Part shown: positions 14,684 through 23,252 of the stretch, in pieces
How the letters are laid out: every line of letters starts with the position of its first letter
Position numbering within the stretch: the stretch's first letter is position 1
From: Methylobacterium cerastii
Lineage (GTDB): Bacteria; Pseudomonadota; Alphaproteobacteria; Rhizobiales; Beijerinckiaceae
NCBI RefSeq assembly: GCF_022179125.1
Contig: NZ_BPQG01000088.1
Coordinates: forward strand, 1 to 39,577
Length of the DNA stretch: 39,577 nt
Direction of reading: 5' to 3'
Program-made: the position numbers and the translations under genes
Notes under the pieces: model-generated
What the model was told of the DNA's origin: nothing
What the model saw: the letters and a program-made list of their open reading frames with translations, nothing else
Database searches by the model: none

Positions 14684-15814
14684 TCAGTTCAGGGCCTGCG
14701 GGTCGGCCTCCTGCAGGAAGGCGGCGACCTCGCGGAAGAACTGCATGCGGTTCTTCTCCATGATCACCGTATGCGTGCCCTCGCCGAGTTCGACGAAGCG
14801 CTTGTAGGGGACGTTGGTCAGCTTGGTGAAGTATTCCTGCGCCTGGTAGCTCGGCAGGTCGGCGTCCCATTCCGCGTGGATGATCAGGGTCGGGACGCGG
14901 ATCTCGCCCGGATCGTAGAGCGGCTTGCCGGCCTGCCAGTAGGCCTGCGAGTCCGCGACGACGCCGTTCGGCGCGCGCAGCACCGGGGGCGAGAGCGCGG
15001 CGCCGACGGCGTCGGTGGCCCATGTCGCGTCCGCCCACTGCTCGAACCAGCCCGCCGGGATCAGGTCGCCGCGCTTGTCCTCCGGGACGCCCTTGAGCCA
15101 GCGGTCCCTGGCGCTGTCGCGGGTGACGGTACGATAGGCGCCGAGTGGCCCGGACGTGCCAAGGTTCGGGGGCGCCTTGGCGATCCATTGCGGCGCGTAG
15201 AGGACAAGGCGGTTGACCTTGTCGTTGTGGGTCGTGGTGTAGAGACCCATGGTCGAGGTGCCCCACGACCATCCCATCAAGTCGAGCTTGTCCACGCCGC
15301 GGCGCTTCAGGATGAAGTCGACCGCGACACCGACGGCCTTCGCAGCGTCGGCGGTGCGCATGAACGGCGGGTTGTCCGCGGCTGCCTGGTCCATCTGCTT
15401 CGGCCGGCTCGAGAAGCCGTAGCCGGGCAAATCAACGAGGTAGACGTCGAACCCGAGTCCCGCGAGGTAATCCATCATCGATAGCCCAGCGAGCGGAAGA
15501 TCGAAGGCGGTGGAGGCTGGATAGGTCGCCCCGTGGACGTAGAGCAGGATCCGGTCGGCGGCGAAGCGCGATTGCCCGGCCGGACGCTTGTTGCGGACGT
15601 AGAGTTCGATCCCGTCCTCACCGGTCGGGACCCGGAACTCCTCGCGTTCGATCGATGGTGCCGCGGGCTCGCGGGCCTGCGTCGGCGCTGCAGCCAATCC
15701 GAGGCCTAGCACCGCGAGGCCGCGGAAGACCTCACGGCGGGGCACCGCGCTCGTGTCGGCGGCCGGCGTCTGACGGCCTTCGGCCAAGAATGTCCGTTTC
15801 GATGGCTTGGGCAT
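14684..15814 (-). CDS. Exported alpha/beta hydrolase
   Basis: 376 residues. The N-terminus carries a twin-arginine-like signal (VPRREVFRGLAVLGLGLAAA) ending at PTQA, so folded export to the periplasm by Tat is likely. The hydrolase fold follows: LLYVHGATYPAS (oxyanion region), YLVDLPGYGFSSRP, nucleophile Ser in MGWSWGTSTMG, acid Asp in HAEWDADLP and His in GEGTHTVIM. These give a complete Ser-Asp-His triad. The start at 15814 has GGGAG seven bases upstream; longer forms are not supported. Substrate is unknown; esters or lactones are possible. It is divergent from the cardiolipin synthase gene across 220 bases. Confidence 0.85.
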   Translation of the reverse strand: MPKPSKRTFLAEGRQTPAADTSAVPRREVFRGLAVLGLGLAAAPTQAREPAAPSIEREEFRVPTGEDGIELYVRNKRPAGQSRFAADRILLYVHGATYPASTAFDLPLAGLSMMDYLAGLGFDVYLVDLPGYGFSSRPKQMDQAAADNPPFMRTADAAKAVGVAVDFILKRRGVDKLDLMGWSWGTSTMGLYTTTHNDKVNRLVLYAPQWIAKAPPNLGTSGPLGAYRTVTRDSARDRWLKGVPEDKRGDLIPAGWFEQWADATWATDAVGAALSPPVLRAPNGVVADSQAYWQAGKPLYDPGEIRVPTLIIHAEWDADLPSYQAQEYFTKLTNVPYKRFVELGEGTHTVIMEKNRMQFFREVAAFLQEADPQALN

Positions 15815-16034
15815 CGTTTTCTCCCATCCGTATCTGGCGTCGGATGACGGAGATGAATCACCCCGACGGCATGCAGGCAACGGACGTAGGAGCGGAGCGC
15901 GAACGAACCGCGACGATCGTCGCTGGACCGCTTTCCCGCCGGACGCTGACTCACCGAAAAAACCCTGCGCACCGTCCGCGCGTCGCCCCGTTTCCCTTAT
16001 ATCGCCCCGGGGGCATCGAGAGCGGATACGGGCT

Positions 16035-17471
16035 TTGGAAGACGCGTTGATCCGGTGGCTGCAAGCCACCGCCCACCTGCGAGCCGACGTGGCGGCCGTC
16101 GTCGGGACCGCGCTGGCGCTCGGCGTCACCGTGCATGCGCTCCTGCGCAAGCGCCGGGTCAGCGTCGCGGTCGGCTGGATCGGGCTGGCGTGGCTCTCGC
16201 CGGTGTTCGGGACGGCCCTGTACCTCCTGTTCGGGATCAACCGGGTCGAGCGCCGCGCACGCAAGTTCCAGTCGAAGCCCTCCGCGGCGCCGGGCGCGCC
16301 GAACACCGAGGACGCCATCGTCCCCGAGGTGATGTGGCCGCTGGACAAGGCGGTGCGCCGGATCACCGGCCTGCCGGCTTTGGCCGGCAACACACTGCGC
16401 CTGTTTCGCAACGGCGACGCCGCCTACCCGGTGATGCTCGGCGCGATCGACCGGGCGCGGTCGAGCATCGCCCTGTCGAGCTACATCTTCCGCGACGACC
16501 CCACCGGGCGGACCTTCTGCGCGGCGCTGAAGGCGGCGCAGGACCGCGGCGTGGCCGTGCGGGTGATCATCGACGGCATCGGCGGCGGCTATTTCCGCGC
16601 GGCGGCCTTTCGACGGTTGCGGGCTTCGGGGGTGCCGGCCGCCCTGTTCATGCATTCCGGCTTGCCCTGGCGCATGCCGTTCCTGAACCTGCGCACCCAC
16701 AAGAAGCTGCTGATCCTCGACGGGCGCGAGGCCTTCACCGGCGGCCTCAACATCTCGCAGCCGAACCGCCTGCGGACCCGCCCCGACCACCCGATCCGCG
16801 ACACGCACTTCCACGTCGCCGGCCCGGTGGTCGAGCAGCTGATGCTCGCCTTCAGCGCCGACTGGGCCTTCGCGGACGGCGGCGTGCTCGAAGGGCCTGA
16901 CTGGTTCCCGGACCTGCAACCCGTGGGCGACTCCATCGCCCGGGTCGTCCTCTCCGGGCCCGACGCGGACGTCGAGAAGATCGAGTTCGTGATCCTCCAG
17001 GCGCTGGCCTGCGCCCGCAGCTCGGTCCGCTTCGTCACCCCCTACTTCCTGCCGGACGAGGTGGTGATGAACGCCCTCATCCTCGCGAGCCAGCGCGGGA
17101 TCACGGTGGACATCGTCATCCCGCGGGTCAGCGACCACCATTTCATCGATTGGGCGACGCGGGCGCACGTCGCGCCGCTGATCCGCAACGGCGTGCGGAT
17201 CTGGCTCGACGAGCCGCCCTTCGACCATTCCAAGGCGATGGTGGTGGACGGGGCCTGGTGCTTCGTCGGCAGCGCGAATTGGGACATGCGCAGCTTCCGC
17301 CTGAACTTCGAGCTCAACGTCGAGATCCACGACGCGGCGCTCGCCGCTCAGCTCGAGACGTTCATCCGCGCCAAGATGGAGACGCCGCTCACGATGGAGG
17401 CGATCGACGCGCGGGCCTTGCCGGTCCGTTTGCGCGACGCAGGCGTGCGACTGCTGCTGCCATACCTCTGA
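16035..17471 (+). CDS. cls: Cardiolipin synthase (phospholipase D family)
   Basis: 478 residues. Two N-terminal helices (about 15-35 and 43-65; VAVGWIGLAWLSPVFGTALY) are followed by two PLD half-domains with the HxKx4D motifs THKKLLILDG (H222) and DHSKAMVVDG (H398), then GSANWDMRSFRLNFELN. The enzyme makes cardiolipin from two phosphatidylglycerols at the inner membrane. The start is uncertain: TTG at 16035 gives the usual family length, but no good binding site is visible, and the frame is open to 15807. The last 83 bases overlap the convergent EEP gene. Confidence 0.85.
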   Translation: MEDALIRWLQATAHLRADVAAVVGTALALGVTVHALLRKRRVSVAVGWIGLAWLSPVFGTALYLLFGINRVERRARKFQSKPSAAPGAPNTEDAIVPEVMWPLDKAVRRITGLPALAGNTLRLFRNGDAAYPVMLGAIDRARSSIALSSYIFRDDPTGRTFCAALKAAQDRGVAVRVIIDGIGGGYFRAAAFRRLRASGVPAALFMHSGLPWRMPFLNLRTHKKLLILDGREAFTGGLNISQPNRLRTRPDHPIRDTHFHVAGPVVEQLMLAFSADWAFADGGVLEGPDWFPDLQPVGDSIARVVLSGPDADVEKIEFVILQALACARSSVRFVTPYFLPDEVVMNALILASQRGITVDIVIPRVSDHHFIDWATRAHVAPLIRNGVRIWLDEPPFDHSKAMVVDGAWCFVGSANWDMRSFRLNFELNVEIHDAALAAQLETFIRAKMETPLTMEAIDARALPVRLRDAGVRLLLPYL

Positions 17472-18216
17472 AGCGAAGGCGCGGGGCCTCGCCGGGCGGG
17501 GCCGGGCTGAGGTGGACGACGATGGGCCGGTGGTCGGAAGGCCCGCGCGGCAGCACCGCGTGCTCGCGGCAGACGAGGCCGCGCACCAGGCATCGGTCGA
17601 GGCGCAGCGGCACCATCTCGACCATGGCATGGGTCGGCCGGCGCGGCCCCACGTCGCGGAAGCCCGGCAGCAGCGCCGGCCCGACGATGTTGTAGTCGCC
17701 CAGGATCGCCGAGCGCTCGGGCAGCATGCCGACGATGCGGCGGAGCTGGCGCCGGTTCAGCATCTGGCCGTGCGAGAGGTGGACGTTGGCCACGCCGAAG
17801 TCGCCGAAATCGAGCACCTGGCAGACCCGGTGGACCACCGCGCCGGACGGCAGCGTGACCACGGCCGGGTTCGTCGCCCACGGCGTCGGGCACCACATCG
17901 CCAGCCCGTGGATGCGGCCGGGCAGCGGCACCCAGGCGTAGGACCCGCCGACCCGTTCGGTGATCCCGGCGATCTCGCGGGTGGCTTCCTGCATCAGCAG
18001 CAGGTCCGGCCGCTCCTGCTCGATCAGCGCGACCACGTCCTCGACCGCCGCGCCGGTGCGGCGCAGCAGGTTCCAGCTGACGACCTTGCGCGACGCCGCC
18101 GCGGCATCCGCCTGTCGGAGCGGCGCCGGCGCGACGGAATCGAGGCCGAGGGGGGCCGAAGAGACCTGGGATGAGACCTGGGATGAGGCTTGGGATGAGA
18201 CCTGGGATGTCGCCAT
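17389..18216 (-). CDS. Endonuclease/exonuclease/phosphatase (EEP) family protein
   Basis: 275 residues with the EEP metal-hydrolase motifs in order: VVSWNLLRR (Asn), LLLMQEATRE (Glu), VANVHLSHGQ, ILGDYNIVGPALL (Asp, Asn) and GPSDHRPIVVHL (Asp-His pair). The fold acts on nucleic acids, inositol phosphates or sphingomyelin, and this short single-domain type is often annotated simply as endonuclease. The start at MATSQ (18216) puts a Ser/Gln repeat (SSQVSSQ type) directly at the N-terminus. The tail, rich in Arg and Pro, is antisense to the end of the cardiolipin synthase gene. It is divergent from the YhaO gene. Confidence 0.8.
   Translation of the reverse strand: MATSQVSSQASSQVSSQVSSAPLGLDSVAPAPLRQADAAAASRKVVSWNLLRRTGAAVEDVVALIEQERPDLLLMQEATREIAGITERVGGSYAWVPLPGRIHGLAMWCPTPWATNPAVVTLPSGAVVHRVCQVLDFGDFGVANVHLSHGQMLNRRQLRRIVGMLPERSAILGDYNIVGPALLPGFRDVGPRRPTHAMVEMVPLRLDRCLVRGLVCREHAVLPRGPSDHRPIVVHLSPAPPGEAPRLRFRGMAAAVARLRRANGPARPARRSPPS
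18161..18208. repeat. 12-bp tandem repeat, four copies, in the EEP N-terminus
   Basis: GAGACCTGGGAT occurs at 18161, 18173 and 18197, with a two-base variant (GAGGCTTGGGAT) at 18185. On the minus strand it encodes a Ser/Gln/Val repeat two to eight codons after the start of the EEP protein. Copy number changes would keep the reading frame. Confidence 0.8.
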
Positions 18217-18451
18217 GCGGGCCGTTCGTGCTCCTGACCGCGCTCTTCCGACAGCCTGGGGCAGGCGCGAGACCGGGATGGGACCGGGCGGGTTTCGCCC
18301 GCCTCCCAACGCGCGACCCACGATCCCGTTGCCCTGTTGACGCAACGCTCCTCCACCCTTGAGCCGTGCGCCGCAAGCGCCCAGAACCCATCTCGACCGG
18401 ACCGAGGCCGCAAGGGGGCGCTCCAGACGGCGCTCCAGATCTTTGGAATCC

Positions 18452-19687
18452 ATGACGCGTTTCACGTTCATCCACGCCGCCGACCTGCATCTCGGCAGCC
18501 CGCTCGCCGGGCTCGGCGCGCGGAATGCCGAGATCGCCCAGCGCTTCGCCTCGGCCGGGCGCCGGGCGTTCGAGGACCTCGTCAGCCACGCAATCGAGGC
18601 CCGCGTCGCGTTCCTGATCGTGGCCGGCGACGTCTACGACGGCGATTGGGCCGACCACTCGATCGGCCTGTTCTTCGCCCGCCAGGTCGCGCGGCTCGAC
18701 CGCGCCGGCATCCCGGTGGTGCTGGTGCGCGGCAACCACGACGCCGAGAGCGTGATCACCAAGGCGATCACCCTGCCGGAGGCGGTCCGCACCTTCTCGA
18801 CCAAGAAGCCGGAGACCATACGGCTCGACGCGCTGAAGGTCGCCCTGCACGGCCAGAGCTTTCCGAACCGGGCGGTCGACGAGAACCTGTCGCTGTCCTA
18901 CCCGGCCGCCGTGCCGGGCTGGTTCAACGTCGGGGTGCTGCACACCTCCTGCACCGGCCACGCCCAGCACGCGACCTACGCGCCGTGCTCGGTCGCGGAC
19001 CTGCGGGCGCGCGGCTACGATTACTGGGCGCTCGGCCACATCCACGACTACACCGAGCTGTCGCAGGATCCTTGGATCCTGTTCCCCGGCAACCTCCAGG
19101 GCCGCAGCATCCGCGAATGCGGGCCCAAGGGCGCCGTCGCCGTCGAGGTCTCCGACGGGCAGGTGGCGGGCGTGCGCCGCCTGATCGTCGACCACGCCCG
19201 GTTCCACAACCTCTCCGTCGCCGTCGACGAGGCCGAGACCGAGGCGCAGGCGGTGGCGCTGGTCGAGGCGGCGATGCGTCCGCTGGCGGCGCTGGCGGAG
19301 GGCCGCCTGCTCGCGGTGCGGGTGCACCTCACCGGGACCACCGCCGCCCACGACCGGCTCGCGGCCGACCGCGAAACCCTCACCGCGGAGATCCAGGCCG
19401 CCGCCGACCGCGTCCACGAGGACATCTGGCTGGAGAAGCTGAAGATCGAGACCGCCCGCCCGAGCGGCGGCCCGCGCGAGAATGTCGTCGACGCCATCGA
19501 CCCGGCGACGCTGCTCGCCGAGATCGACCGCGACCCCGAGTTCCGCGCCCGCGCGACGGCGGCGCTCGCCGAGATCGCCGCGAAGATGCCGGCGACCGAG
19601 GACGGCGACATGGCCGGCGACCTCGACACCCTCTGCGCCGAGGCCGAGGCGATGATCCTCGGCCGCCTCACCAAACGCGCATGCTGA
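18452..19687 (+). CDS. yhaO: YhaO-type DNA repair exonuclease (SbcD/Mre11-like)
   Basis: 411 residues. The calcineurin-like phosphoesterase motifs are complete: FIHAADLHLGSP (D11, H13), IVAGDVYDGDW, VLVRGNHDAES (N95, H96), VLHTSCTGHAQH and WALGHIHDYTE. The C-terminal domain (about 280-411) is the cap that contacts its ATPase partner. By family it is a manganese-dependent DNA exonuclease/endonuclease acting with the YhaN ATPase encoded next. The start at 18452 (MTRFTF) places the first motif at the usual distance. The two genes are separated by 88 bases that contain a tandem repeat. Confidence 0.88.
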   Translation: MTRFTFIHAADLHLGSPLAGLGARNAEIAQRFASAGRRAFEDLVSHAIEARVAFLIVAGDVYDGDWADHSIGLFFARQVARLDRAGIPVVLVRGNHDAESVITKAITLPEAVRTFSTKKPETIRLDALKVALHGQSFPNRAVDENLSLSYPAAVPGWFNVGVLHTSCTGHAQHATYAPCSVADLRARGYDYWALGHIHDYTELSQDPWILFPGNLQGRSIRECGPKGAVAVEVSDGQVAGVRRLIVDHARFHNLSVAVDEAETEAQAVALVEAAMRPLAALAEGRLLAVRVHLTGTTAAHDRLAADRETLTAEIQAAADRVHEDIWLEKLKIETARPSGGPRENVVDAIDPATLLAEIDRDPEFRARATAALAEIAAKMPATEDGDMAGDLDTLCAEAEAMILGRLTKRAC

Positions 19688-19734
19688 GCCTGGCGCGCAT
19701 GCCGAGCTTGGCGCGCATGCCGAGCCCGGCGCCC
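19684..19734. repeat. 18-bp tandem repeat between yhaO and yhaN
   Basis: CTGAGCCTGGCGCGCATG (19684-19701) is followed by a near copy CCGAGCTTGGCGCGCATG (19702-19719) and a partial third (CCGAGCCCGGCGCCC). Each unit ends in ATG. It starts inside the yhaO stop codon region and fills half of the spacer before yhaN. Confidence 0.75.
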
Positions 19735-19775
19735 CCACCGAACTTGCGCCCGGTCTCGGCGGAGCGGAGACACCC

Positions 19776-22700
19776 ATGCGCCTCTTGAGCCTCGACCTCG
19801 AACGCTACGGACCCTTCACCGGGCGGCGGGTCGAATTCCGTGCGGACGCGCGCCTGCACGTCGTGCTCGGGCCGAACGAAGCCGGAAAATCCTCGGCGCT
19901 CGCCGCGGTGACGGACCTGCTGTTCGGCATCGAGACGCGCACGGCCTACGCCTTCCTCCACGAGATGCCGCAATTGCGGATCGGCGCCGAGATCGGCAGC
20001 GCCGACGGCGGCCGGCTGGCGTTCCGACGCCGCAAGGGCAACCGCAACACCCTGGTCGACGCCGACGACGCCGCCCTGCCGGAGGCGGCGCTCGCCCCCT
20101 TCCTCGGGGGCCTGACCCGCGAGGTGTTCTGCCGCGCCTTCGGCCTCGACGCGAACAGCCTGCGCGAGGGGGCCAGGGAGATGCTGCTGGCCGAAGGCGA
20201 GCTCGGCGCCAGCCTGTTCGCGGCGGCCTCGGGCCTGCGCGGCTACAGCGACCTGCAGAAGAGCCTGGAGGCCGAGTCCGACCGGATCTACGGACCGCGC
20301 AAGCGCCAGGACCGCAGCTTCTACCAGGCGTTCGACCGCTACGACGAAGCCCGCAAGGCGATCCGCGAGACGGGGTTGCGCGCCGGCGACTGGCGCGAGC
20401 TCAACGAGGGCATCGCCGCGGCCGGGGCGTCGCTGGACGCGATCAAGGCCGAGCGCATGCGGATCGCCGCCGAGCAGGCGCGGCTCGCGCGGCTCAGGCG
20501 CGTCGGCCCGCTGATCGCCGAGATCGACGCGCTCGCGGCGCGGGACGGCGCCGAACCCGATCTGGTCGAGGTCCCCGACGCCTGGGTCGAGCGCCTGGGC
20601 GAAGCCTGCGCGGCGCTCCGCGGCCGTCAGGCGGAGGCCGTGCGCATCGATGCGGCCGCGGACGCGGCGCGGGCGGCCTTCGCGGCGGTGGCGGTCGACG
20701 CCGGGCTCGTCGGGCGCGCCGAGGAGATCCTGGAAGGTTTTCGCGGGATCGACCGCTTCGACAAGAACGGGGCCGACCTGCCGCGCATCCAGGGCGAGGC
20801 CGACCAGTTCGACGCCGAACTCGCCCGGCTCGCCGTCCGGGTCGGCCTCCCCGACGTGGAGGCGCTGACGCGGCGCCAACCCTCGGACGCCGAGCGCGCC
20901 CGGGTCGAGGCGCTGATCCGCGACGGGCAGGAGGACGCCGCCGCCATCGCCCGCCTGGAGCGCGACCTCGGCGCGGCCCGCGCCGAGCACGAGGGCCTGC
21001 TGCGCGACGTGGCCGAGGGCGGCACCCCCGTCGACCCGGCTCCGTTCCGCGAGGCGTTGCGGCCGCTGGTGGCGATCCGCACCGCGATCGTCGAGCGCGA
21101 CGCCCTCGACGCCACCGTGCGGCGCGCCGAGCAGGTGCTGCGCGGCCAGGCGGCCCGCCTGTCGCCGCCGGTCGCCGACGTCGCGGCCCTGGCCGACGCG
21201 CCCCTGCCGACGGTCGAGACGGTCGCCCGCTTCCGAGCCCTGCTCGACGGCAAGGAGCGCGAGCGCGCGCTGGCCGTGGAACGCCGCGACGCCGCGAGGC
21301 GCCAGGTCGCGGCACGCCAAGCACGCCTGCGCGAACGCGAGGCCGGACGGCCGATCGCGACCCGCGCCGACCTGTCGGCGCTCCGGGCCGAGCGCGACGC
21401 GGCCTTCGCGCCCCTCCGCGAAGCGCTGAGCGACGGCGTTCGGCGCCCGCCGGGCGAGGTCGCAGCCTACGAGCGCCTGGCCCAGGCCGCCGACCGTCTC
21501 GCCGACGAGCTCGCCGCCGACGCCGCCCGCGTCGCCGAGCACGCCGCCGACGGCCAGCGCCTCGACGCCGAGATGGCCGAGTCCGCGGCTGCGGACGAGA
21601 TCCTGGCCGAGATCGAAGCCGAGGCCGCCGAGGGCTTGGCCGCCTGGGCCGACCTCTGGCGCCCGGCCGGCATCGCCGCCGCGACGCCAGCGGAGATGAC
21701 GACCTGGCTCGGGGAAGCCGAAACCCTGATCGAGGCCAAGGGCGCCCTCGACGAGCGGCGCATCGACCGGGCGCTGCGCACAGAGCGCATCGAGGCTTCG
21801 CGGGCGCCGCTGCTGGACCTGGCCGCCCGCGCCGAGCTGGCGGACCTCGCCGGCCTCGACGTGGGGCTGATCCTCGCCCGCATCGAGGAGCGCGTCGCAG
21901 GCATCGCGTCCCGCTGGGAGGCGACCCGCGAGGCGAACGCGCGGATCGGCGCCGCCGCGGTCGGGATCGCGCGGTTCACGGCGAGCCTATCCGACGCCAG
22001 GACGAAGCAGGCCGCCTGGCGCAGCGCCTGGGCCGAGGCGGTCGGCGCGATCGGGCTCGACGGCGAGGCCGGGACCGAGATGGCGACCCGCGCGCTCGCC
22101 GCCTGGCAGGCGGTGCCGAACGTGCTCGCCGAGCGCGAGAACCGCCGCGCGCGGGTCGCCGGCATCGGCCGCGACATGGAGGCCTACCGGGCCGCGGTGA
22201 CGCCGCTGATCGCGGAGCTGGCGCCCGACCTCGCCCACATCCAGCCGAGCGCCGCCATCCGCAGCCTGCAGAAGCGGCTGCAGGAGGCGCAGGCGAGCGA
22301 GACCCGCCGCCGCGAGCTCGCCAAGCGGCGCGACGAGGCGGAACGGGAGGCCGGGGCGGCGATGCGCGCGCGCGACGACGCGCTCGCATTGCTCGCGCGG
22401 CTTCTCGCCGACACGGTTCCCGACCTCTCGGCCGAAGCGCAGGACGTGGTCGAGGCCCTGCACGGGCGCCTCGTCGCCCGGCGCGCGTTGCGGGCCGAGG
22501 CGCAGGCGCGCCGCGCCGAGCTGGCCCGCGCCGCCGACGGCATCCCCGAGGAGACGCTGCGCGCGGATCTCGCCGCCATCGATCCGGACGCGATCGAGGC
22601 GGGGCTGCGCCGTCTGGCGATGGAGGACGAGGACCTCGACCAGCGCGGCAAGACGGCCTTCGCCGAGCGCGACCGGAACGAGCGTCGGCGGGAGGCCCTG

Positions 22701-23252
22701 GAGGGCGGCACCGGCGCCGAGCTGGCGCTGGCGCAGAAGAAGGCCGCCGAGGCCGAGCTACAGGGCAGCGCCCGGCAATGGGCGGTCCTGAAGCTCGCGA
22801 GCCTGATGCTCGGCACCGCGATCGCCCGCCAGCGGACCGGGCAGCAGGACCCGCTGCTGGCCCGCGCCGGCGGGATCATGGCGGCGCTCACCGGAGGCGC
22901 GTTCTCCGGCCTCGCGCAGGATTACGACGAGGCCGACAAGGCGCTGATCGTGGCGCGCCGCGCGGGCGGCGAGACGATCCACGTCCAGGGTCTCAGCGAG
23001 GGCACCCGCGACCAGCTCTACCTCGCCCTGCGCCTGGCCTACCTGGAGGATTACGCGGGCAAGGCAGAGCCGGCGCCGTTCATCGGCGACGACCTGTTCT
23101 CGACCTTCGACGACGCGCGCACCGGGCACGGCCTCGAAGCGCTGGCAGCGATCGGCGGCACGGTGCAGCCGATCCTGTTCACCCACCACCGGCACGTGGC
23201 CGACCTGGCGCAGGCACGCCTCGGCTCGGCCGTGGACATCATTCCGCTGTAG
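19776..23252 (+). CDS. yhaN: YhaN-type AAA/ABC ATPase (SbcC/Rad50-like)
   Basis: 1158 residues. The N-terminal head has the Walker A motif VVLGPNEAGKSSALAA (about 30-42) after the typical opening LLSLDLERYGPFTG. The C-terminal head has the signature LSEGTRDQLYLALRLA (about 1073) and the Walker B FIGDDLFSTFDD (about 1102), with Asp-Asp where Rad50 proteins often have Asp-Glu. Between lies about 850 residues of Ala/Arg/Glu-rich helix consistent with long coiled coils. With YhaO it should form a DNA-end processing complex. The product is longer than the roughly 960 residues I recall for Bacillus YhaN. Its end overlaps the convergent M32 peptidase gene by 14 bases. Confidence 0.87.
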   Translation: MRLLSLDLERYGPFTGRRVEFRADARLHVVLGPNEAGKSSALAAVTDLLFGIETRTAYAFLHEMPQLRIGAEIGSADGGRLAFRRRKGNRNTLVDADDAALPEAALAPFLGGLTREVFCRAFGLDANSLREGAREMLLAEGELGASLFAAASGLRGYSDLQKSLEAESDRIYGPRKRQDRSFYQAFDRYDEARKAIRETGLRAGDWRELNEGIAAAGASLDAIKAERMRIAAEQARLARLRRVGPLIAEIDALAARDGAEPDLVEVPDAWVERLGEACAALRGRQAEAVRIDAAADAARAAFAAVAVDAGLVGRAEEILEGFRGIDRFDKNGADLPRIQGEADQFDAELARLAVRVGLPDVEALTRRQPSDAERARVEALIRDGQEDAAAIARLERDLGAARAEHEGLLRDVAEGGTPVDPAPFREALRPLVAIRTAIVERDALDATVRRAEQVLRGQAARLSPPVADVAALADAPLPTVETVARFRALLDGKERERALAVERRDAARRQVAARQARLREREAGRPIATRADLSALRAERDAAFAPLREALSDGVRRPPGEVAAYERLAQAADRLADELAADAARVAEHAADGQRLDAEMAESAAADEILAEIEAEAAEGLAAWADLWRPAGIAAATPAEMTTWLGEAETLIEAKGALDERRIDRALRTERIEASRAPLLDLAARAELADLAGLDVGLILARIEERVAGIASRWEATREANARIGAAAVGIARFTASLSDARTKQAAWRSAWAEAVGAIGLDGEAGTEMATRALAAWQAVPNVLAERENRRARVAGIGRDMEAYRAAVTPLIAELAPDLAHIQPSAAIRSLQKRLQEAQASETRRRELAKRRDEAEREAGAAMRARDDALALLARLLADTVPDLSAEAQDVVEALHGRLVARRALRAEAQARRAELARAADGIPEETLRADLAAIDPDAIEAGLRRLAMEDEDLDQRGKTAFAERDRNERRREALEGGTGAELALAQKKAAEAELQGSARQWAVLKLASLMLGTAIARQRTGQQDPLLARAGGIMAALTGGAFSGLAQDYDEADKALIVARRAGGETIHVQGLSEGTRDQLYLALRLAYLEDYAGKAEPAPFIGDDLFSTFDDARTGHGLEALAAIGGTVQPILFTHHRHVADLAQARLGSAVDIIPL

